Positions 6,607 to 10,956 of a stretch of 10,956 bases of DNA are shown in pieces. The notes beneath the pieces were generated by a model. It did not search any database. It saw only the letters and a program-made list of their open reading frames with translations, and was not told where the DNA came from. Positions within the stretch are counted from its first letter, which is position 1, and the number at the start of each line of letters is the position of its first letter. Origin of the DNA: CAYFSC01 sp964345695 (lineage in GTDB: Bacteria; Bacteroidota; Rhodothermia; Rhodothermales; Salinibacteraceae). The translations under genes were made by a program, and so were the position numbers. The stretch covers positions 1-10,956 of the forward strand of contig CAYFSC010000103.1 of the NCBI GenBank assembly GCA_964345695.1, written 5' to 3'.

Positions 6607-7046
6607 ATGGTCGCGATCTCGACCTCCTTCCATTCGCCGTCTTCCTTCACCTCGATCTTCTGCGGGATGATGCCGCCCTCATAGGCCAGCTCTCCCTCAA
6701 CGCGCGCCTCCTTGTCCATGTGGTCGGCGAGCTGGTTCGACGGGGTGATCAGCACGTACGTCGTGTTGCCCGGGGTGCTGCCTTCCACGATGCCAGCCGG
6801 GATGCCCATATTGGCGCAGGCGGTCGCGCAGTTCGGCAACTTTTTCATTTCCCCGTCCTTGCCCGGCACCATGTGCGTGTTGTGGTAGTTCATCGCCGGC
6901 TTGCCCATGTTGGTACCCATACCGTAGCACTTCGTGTCGATCAGGTGCCCCTGCACGGTGACGGTCTTGGGCGGTGTGGTTCCCATCGTGGCAATGGTAA
7001 ACACTGCAAGAGTAAGAAGGCCGAAGGTATAGGATAGATAGCGCAT
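6600..7046 (-). CDS. Uncharacterised exported protein with Met/His/Cys cluster, possible metal binder
   Basis: A 148-residue protein with an N-terminal export signal (hydrophobic core about 4-20) and no lipobox, so probably a soluble periplasmic protein. The mature part begins TVTVQGHLIDTKCYG. It has a striking ligand-rich stretch: C40, M43, M47, M52, H55, H58, M59, M67, then C73xxxC77 and M80. Blocks GIPAGIVEG, TYVLITP, ARVEGELAYEGGIIPQKIEVK and W139 follow, matching the downstream paralog. I recall similar proteins with a VDxxCY...CAxxC...G.PxG pattern in other phyla, annotated only as hypothetical. The Met/His/Cys spacing would suit Cu(I) or another soft metal, or a redox disulfide, but this is inference. 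The start at 7046 gives a normal signal peptide; an in-frame ATG at 7100 would add 18 unlikely residues. It is first in the minus-strand cluster and divergent from the thioredoxin gene. Confidence 0.8.
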   Translation of the reverse strand: MRYLSYTFGLLTLAVFTIATMGTTPPKTVTVQGHLIDTKCYGMGTNMGKPAMNYHNTHMVPGKDGEMKKLPNCATACANMGIPAGIVEGSTPGNTTYVLITPSNQLADHMDKEARVEGELAYEGGIIPQKIEVKEDGEWKEVEIATMM

Positions 7047-7267
7047 AACAGTGTGGGTGGATTGCTGGTGGAGTTGAAAACGAGTACGGATGAGAAACAT
7101 CCATCAAGGACATTGCTCAGAGTGGTGATGCGTACTCGCCGTTACTCCCCCGCTCCCTCTTCACCATTTGTTCAAGATTGAATCTGACGCTTCGCTGGAC
7201 TGCGTAACGACCGAGCCGGCTCGCAACTCTCAGGGAGTCACGGCCCGCCGTTCATCCAGCTCCACTC
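7047..7267. promoter_or_regulatory. Divergent promoter region with spaced inverted repeat
   Basis: This 221-bp region must contain the start signals of both the minus-strand metal cluster and the plus-strand thioredoxin gene. CGAGTACG (7081-7088) and CGTACTCG (7131-7138) are exact inverted copies with a 42-bp spacer, so their centres are 50 bp apart, about five helical turns. That geometry would suit two dimers or a looped operator on one face of the DNA. I see no confident -35/-10 or Bacteroidota-type promoter, and no Shine-Dalgarno before either gene. Confidence 0.4.
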
Positions 7268-7813
7268 ATGTCGACCTTGCCTCGCTTCTTCACGCTTCTC
7301 CCTCTCGTGTTTGCCGCTCTTCTCGGAATCGGCTGCACGGACAAGTCGTCCGCTCCCTCGTCCGACGCCTCGCCGCCCGCCTCGGCCGAGGCGCCGGATT
7401 TCCGCCCGGCGCCGTCCTTCACCGAGCCGACGCTCGACGGCGACACCCTGCGGCTTGGCGACTGGGCCGGACACGTTGTGATCGTCAACTTCTGGGCAAC
7501 GTGGTGCGGGCCGTGCCGCGAGGAAATCCCGGGGTTCATCCGTCTCCACGACGTGATGCGCGATCGCGGGGTCCGGTTCGTGGGGATCGCGCTGGACGAG
7601 GACGGGGCCGCACGCGTCCGGCCCTACGCCGAGGAGATGGGCATTTCCTACCCCATCGTGCTGGATCCGGAGATGACGCTCGCGCAGCGGTACGGCGGTC
7701 ACTACGCGCTGCCCACCACGTTCGTGATCGACCGGGACGGGCAGATCCGGCAACGTCTTATGCGCAGGGTCGAGCCCGACGAGCTCCGTGGTCTCATCCG
7801 GCCGCTGTTGTGA
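7268..7813 (+). CDS. TlpA/ResA-type thiol-disulfide oxidoreductase lipoprotein
   Basis: A 181-residue lipoprotein: signal peptide with lipobox LLGIGC (Cys23), an Ala/Pro/Ser-rich tether to about residue 45, then one thioredoxin fold. The active site WCGPC places the redox cysteines at C80 and C83, inside VNFWATWCGPCREE. The cis-proline is P149 in ALPTTFVIDRDG. TlpA/ResA proteins act outside the inner membrane as reductants for apocytochrome c, for the CuA site of cytochrome oxidase or for copper chaperones. The predicted length is normal for a single-domain member. It is divergent from three small exported proteins, one of them CusF-like, which supports a role in metal-centre maturation. The exact substrate cannot be read from the sequence. 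The start gives a proper signal peptide; there is no clear Shine-Dalgarno. The TGA stop lies inside a short tandem repeat. Confidence 0.93.
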   Translation: MSTLPRFFTLLPLVFAALLGIGCTDKSSAPSSDASPPASAEAPDFRPAPSFTEPTLDGDTLRLGDWAGHVVIVNFWATWCGPCREEIPGFIRLHDVMRDRGVRFVGIALDEDGAARVRPYAEEMGISYPIVLDPEMTLAQRYGGHYALPTTFVIDRDGQIRQRLMRRVEPDELRGLIRPLL

Positions 7814-7849
7814 GCAGTGTCGTTTTGTGAGCAGCGTTGTGAGCGGCGT
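7809..7849 (+). repeat. Three copies of a 12-bp repeat starting at the thioredoxin stop codon
   Basis: TGTGAGCAGTGT (7809-7820), TGTGAGCAGCGT (7826-7837) and TGTGAGCGGCGT (7838-7849) are near-identical direct copies. The first includes the functional TGA (7811-7813). The array ends about 50 bp before the end of the TPR pseudogene on the other strand. Confidence 0.7.
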
Positions 7850-7897
7850 CTGGGAGGCTGTCCTGCTCGATGAACTGGACCGTTGACGTCAGAGAAG

Positions 7898-8674
7898 CTA
7901 CTCGGTGTCCTGAAGCAGAGCGCGGTAGGAAGCCACCAGCCCGGGACGCTCCGATGCCGCGTAGAGAGCGGTGAGGTCGCGCAGTGCACGCTGGGTTTCG
8001 TCGTGCGCTCGTCCGTGCTTGGCTTCCCAAACGGGGCACCCCGCTCGTGCAGGACGGACGCCAGATTGTTCAGCGCCGTGGCCACCCGCGGATGGCGGTC
8101 GCCGCGTACTGTCCTTGCCCCTTCAACGCCATCGCCAGATTTCCCAGATTGACGGCCTTCTCCGTCGGTGCTGTGTCTGGCAGGCGGTCGCCCATGCTCA
8201 GGGCTGCACGGTAGTAGACTTCGGCGCTATCGAGACGGCCCTGATAGTGGAAGAGCGCGCCCAGGTTATTCAGTGCCGCCACCAGCTCATCATGCGGGGA
8301 GTCCAGCGTCGCTCTCCGTAGAGCAAGCCCCTCACGAAAGAGCGGCTCGGCATCGTCGAAGCGGCCCTGTTCCTGCAGCAGAATGCCAGGGCTGGTAAGG
8401 CTTTCGGCCACGTCCGGATGATGCTCGGGGCCCAGCGTGCGTCGGCGCTGTGCGAGCGCTCGTCGGAGCAGCGTGTCGGCCTCCTCGTACCGCCCCTGGT
8501 TGCGATACACACGCCCCATGACGTCCATCATGGCAGCCTGTACAGCGGGCTGATCGGCGAGATCGGTTTCGATCCGGGCGGCACCGCGGTCCAGAAGGGC
8601 CTGTGCGGTGAGGGCTTCCCCTGCGCCTCGCGGGGATCGGACGTGGCGAACAGGTCGACCAGAAACGCCGAAAC
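7898..8674 (-). pseudogene. Degraded TPR region of a Ser/Thr-kinase-type protein
   Basis: Read on the minus strand in four consecutive pieces, this is the C-terminal TPR half of the kinase-linked TPR proteins common in planctomycetes, myxobacteria and Salinibacter-like bacteria. Piece 1 (about 8674-8622) reads VSAFLVDLFATSDPREAQG. A missing G in a G run at 8618-8621 shifts the frame to piece 2 (about 8620-8103): ALLDRGAARIETDL, DVMGRVYR and three 42-residue TPRs. About 50 bases of the next repeat are then lost. Piece 3 (about 8099-8038) reads DRHPRVATALNNLASVLHER, followed by a loss of about 37 bases. Piece 4 (about 8030-7898) reads EAKHGRAHDETQRALRDL and ends LLQDTE at a TAG (7900-7898), a natural-looking terminus. 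The kinase domain expected upstream is absent. The longest unbroken piece could still be translated from 8531 as 153 residues, but I consider the gene dead. Confidence 0.8.
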
Positions 8675-8845
8675 CGCCACCGCGCTCGCTCTGGGTCCAG
8701 ACGGCGCTGTCTACGTCACGGGCACCACCACCTCAACCGATTTTCCAACCTCCGGAGGCGCGTTCCAGCCCGCACGTGGCGGTGCCCTTGATGCGCTTCA
8801 GCTGGACGCCTTCGTGGCCTGCCTGCAACCTGCGGGCGCCGCGAC
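8670..8845 (+). pseudogene. Fragment of an SBBP-repeat beta-propeller protein
   Basis: The plus strand reads ALALGPDGAVYVTGTTTS, then TDFPTSGGAFQPARGG and DAFVACLQPAG, the characteristic pattern of SBBP seven-bladed propeller repeats (V-Y-V-T-G, T-D-F-P, F-Q-P, D-A-F-V-A). About one blade is present, with a small insertion (LDALQ) before DAFVA. There is no signal peptide, start codon or preceding blade. To the left the sequence passes directly into the TPR pseudogene on the other strand. To the right the frame stays open to 9026 but loses all propeller character. Intact SBBP proteins are large and exported, with many blades, so this is a remnant. Confidence 0.72.
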
Positions 8846-10022
8846 GGACTGCGGCGTCACGAACGCGGCCCCGCAGCATTGCCCTCAGGCGATTTGCCGT
8901 CGGGTTTCCGTTACACCACAGTGGCAGATCCTGGACCCGGTCGGCCGCCTCCTGGACACGGGGCGAGCCATGCAAAACACGCCCTGCTCCCGCGTGTGCT
9001 GGCGTCTGTACGTCCGAAAGATGTAGAATCTACACTTCCGAAAATGTAAAAGAGAAATTAATGCGGTCGCCCTCCGGGGGGTTTGGCCTCACAATCGGGC
9101 TGGCGTATCCCTCCACCGTGCCCCTCCGGTCGGTCGCTCTCAATGTGATTCCGACGCCTCCCCAATGCAACGTCCGAGGCTGCTTCGGGACACGTGCAGA
9201 CCTGCCCGCTTCCCCGCCCCACGCTTTTTACACGCCGCACACAGCGGAAGCCGACCGTCGGCAGCGCGGCTCGCTCGTATCAGACCGTGCCGACACTGTG
9301 ACCGAGAATGATTCACGGAGGATCGGCCACGGAGACAGGAGGAATATCTATCATTCTTGATGACAGTTATACAAATGTTTTTTGTCCGAAGAGACCAACT
9401 CGACTTGGGGCCATGCAGCTGCCAAAGTGCCTGGTCGCACAAGACGGACTGAAGTAGCACCCGTGCACTGAAAATCATCCGTCGAGTCCAGCCGTCGTTC
9501 GACGATCGCATCCCGCCGCATCGCGTTAGCGCGCCTTTCTGGGACGTTCCACGTCCTCTACGTCTATCGAGGGGTGGATTCCTTTCGCAGGTCGCTCTCA
9601 AACACTTGCATGTCCACGACCCCTCCACTCTTGCTGAATGTGTGAACCTTCCCCCTCATCCCCTGCGCGACCGCGGACGAGTCGGAACGCTTCTCGGAAA
9701 ACGCGCTCTCGGCACCTGAACGGATGCTTCCCTTGCCGCAGGTCGCAGACGCTTTCTGTGTCGAGTTTTGGGAACGAAGACCCCGTAGAAAAAAGAGAGG
9801 TTGTTTGAGACATACAGACGAGGCAAGGTCGGCCTAAAAGTCGCCGCACCTCTATTTGTAACGGTATCATGCAGCGGATGCGTCACAGGTTCTAACCCTG
9901 GGCTCACGCAGCTGAGCGGGCATTTCAGTCCAGAATTTCTCCACAGTGTCTCCGTCGATGCCTCACAGTTTCTTGACGATTAAGCGGCCCTGCGTCGGCT
10001 CTTCTCGCTGAGGGGATGGCAT
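8846..10022. other. About 1.2 kb without a recognisable gene
   Basis: No stretch here in any frame looks like a known protein family; open frames are short, Cys/Arg-rich and lack domain patterns. Composition is less GC-rich than the genes on either side, notably 9010-9060, 9340-9390 and 9780-9870. I see no rRNA, complete tRNA, transposase or CRISPR. The right end leads into the surface-protein gene; GAGG at 10010-10013 is 9 bases before a possible ATG at 10023. The region is probably decayed accessory DNA left by the rearrangement seen at its left side. Confidence 0.5.
9013..9051. repeat. AT-rich palindrome flanked by a direct repeat
   Basis: TGTAGA (9022-9027) and TCTACA (9029-9034) form a 6-bp inverted repeat around one A. 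TCCGAAA occurs on both sides (9013-9019 and 9037-9043), and each copy is followed by an ATGTA sequence, so the unit is an imperfect direct repeat with a 24-bp period. It could be a protein binding site or, read as RNA, a small hairpin. No gene start or end nearby is firm enough to decide. Confidence 0.4.
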
Positions 10023-10073
10023 ATGGATTGTTCTCAGAAAGAGGCGAACGACAACGTCTCTCCCACCAACTGT

Positions 10074-10956
10074 ATGTCTCCCCTGATGCCTGGCCCCCAC
10101 GCCTCCTCCCCCTGCCTTCTCTCGACCTCCCGCTCGTCTCCGCGGATCGATGTCCGCGGCGGATGTCCCCTCGTTCTGCTGGCCCTGGCCGTGCTGATGG
10201 CGGCGCTGTCTTCCGGTCGTGTGCACGCCCAGGACCCTCCCGAGCTCACCGTGCCCATTACGGTGAGCACCGACGCCGGGAACGCCCTGGATCTCACCCT
10301 CGGTCTCGACCCAAACGCAACGGCCGGTATCGACGCTGCCCTCGGCGAAAGCGAGCAGCCGCCGACACCGCCGTCCGGGCTGTTCGACGCCCGATGGATT
10401 GACGATGACGTTTCCGCCACAGGCTTCGGCGAGGGCATCCTCGTGGACATTCGACCGGGAGACAGTACCACCGCAGGCCCTCGAGCGCACGAACTGCAGC
10501 TGCAGCCCGGCTCCGAGGCCAGTGCAGTCACCATCGCGTGGGACCTTCCCGCCGGCGCGACCGGCCAGCTCGTCGACGTCGTCTCCCAGGGTGACATCGT
10601 GGACGCCCCCATGAGTGGAAGCGACAGCTATACCCTGCCCAACCTGAACGTCTCGAAGCTCTTCGTGACGATCGACTACGACGGGCCACCGACCGCTACC
10701 GACGACACGTACTCGACGCCGGAGGATCAGACGCTCACCGTCGCCGCCCCTGGCGTGCTGAGCAACGATACCGACCCCGATGGAGATGCTCTCACCGCGT
10801 CGTTGGTCTCCGGCCCTTCATCCGGCTCGCTCACGCTCAACGGCGACGGATCGTTCACTTACGTGCCCGACCCGAACGTCAACGGATCCGACAGCTTCAC
10901 GTACGAACTCACGGACGGAATCACGACCAAGCAGGCGGTTGCCCCCCTCACCATCG
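10074..10956 (+). CDS. Exported surface protein with cadherin-like/tandem-95 Ig domain (partial, open at window end)
   Basis: Only the first 294 residues are in the window. A long N-region (1-30) leads to a signal peptide core (about 31-48, CPLVLLALAVLMAALSSG), with a good cleavage site VHA/QD after residue 52. Residues about 53-202 form a beta-rich domain with FDARWIDDD, DIRPGD and WDLPAG motifs, similar to modules I recall in exported proteins of Rhodothermia. From about 203 comes one Ig-like domain of the tandem-95/VCBS type: PPTATDDTYSTPEDQTLTV, GVLSNDTDPDGDALTA, GSLTLNGDGSFTYVPDPNVN and GSDSFTYELTDG. The DPDGD loop likely binds calcium. Such proteins usually carry many copies and act in adhesion or as secreted matrix proteins. 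An in-frame ATG at 10023, preceded by GAGG at 9 bases, would add 17 residues; I kept 10074 because a 47-residue N-region before the signal core is unusual. Neither start is certain. Confidence 0.85.
   Translation, partial: MSPLMPGPHASSPCLLSTSRSSPRIDVRGGCPLVLLALAVLMAALSSGRVHAQDPPELTVPITVSTDAGNALDLTLGLDPNATAGIDAALGESEQPPTPPSGLFDARWIDDDVSATGFGEGILVDIRPGDSTTAGPRAHELQLQPGSEASAVTIAWDLPAGATGQLVDVVSQGDIVDAPMSGSDSYTLPNLNVSKLFVTIDYDGPPTATDDTYSTPEDQTLTVAAPGVLSNDTDPDGDALTASLVSGPSSGSLTLNGDGSFTYVPDPNVNGSDSFTYELTDGITTKQAVAPLTI

Noticed and set aside
9030..9212. A minus-strand open stretch of about 60 codons ending INFSFTFSEV
   Set aside because: It has no ATG, follows a TAA directly and has no family match I can name; it is kept only as a possible remnant.
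9360..9452. A 30-residue open frame with AGGAGG upstream (9337-9342)
   Set aside because: The AGGAGG is 17 bases from the ATG, too far for normal use, and the peptide resembles nothing I know.
9140..9628. A 162-codon minus-strand open frame in the gene-poor stretch
   Set aside because: It is Cys-, Arg- and Ser-rich with no hydrophobic core or domain, typical of a chance frame.
9885..9901. A second tRNA T-arm-like motif, ACAGGTTCTAACCCTGG
   Set aside because: Four of five pairs form, but the purine expected after TTC is a T and no acceptor or anticodon stem can be built, so neither a tRNA nor an attachment site is supported.
9801..9983. A 60-codon plus-strand open frame
   Set aside because: No ribosome site, no recognisable motif and no conserved neighbour; chance frames of this size are common.

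Overview
The window is GC-rich, about two-thirds coding on both strands, and has protein families and sequence style typical of the Rhodothermota/Bacteroidota side of the tree. A Salinibacter-like or related salt-tolerant Rhodothermia member is my best guess. The clues are acidic proteins, lipoproteins with short Cys signal peptides, starts mostly without a Shine-Dalgarno sequence, a kinase-type TPR remnant, SBBP propeller sequence and a tandem Ig-like surface protein. This placement is inference from style and was not checked by a search. A run of exactly 100 N shows the source is a draft or metagenomic assembly.

Layout: (1) 176-2191 (+) encodes a membrane-anchored chemoreceptor with a cytoplasmic GAF sensor. 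(2) After a 390-bp leader with several small hairpins, 2582-5554 (+) encodes a hybrid histidine kinase, GAF-PAS-GAF-PAS-HisKA-HATPase-(assembly gap)-REC. (3) On the minus strand, 7046 to 5622 holds three small exported proteins: two tandem paralogs of an uncharacterised Cys/Met/His-bearing family and a CusF-like copper-binding lipoprotein. (4) Divergent from them, 7268-7813 (+) encodes a TlpA/ResA-type thioredoxin lipoprotein. The shared 221-bp promoter region carries a widely spaced 8-bp inverted repeat. (5) 7898-8845 is a gene graveyard. The TPR half of a Ser/Thr-kinase-type protein (minus) has lost its kinase domain and carries three frame disruptions. It abuts a fragment of an SBBP beta-propeller protein (plus). 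(6) 8846-10022 has no convincing gene. (7) 10074 to the window end (+) starts an exported protein with a cadherin-like/tandem-95 Ig domain, open at the edge.

How the genes may work together: the first two genes both sense intracellular or small-molecule cues through GAF/PAS domains and pass them to chemotaxis or phosphorelay, but nothing proves they form one pathway. The exported trio plus TlpA looks like a periplasmic metal and thiol-handling module, most plausibly copper delivery or copper stress linked to respiratory enzyme maturation. The copper link rests on the CusF-like gene and on the Met/His/Cys clusters. The paralog family itself has no function I can name. This module is the most promising part of the window.
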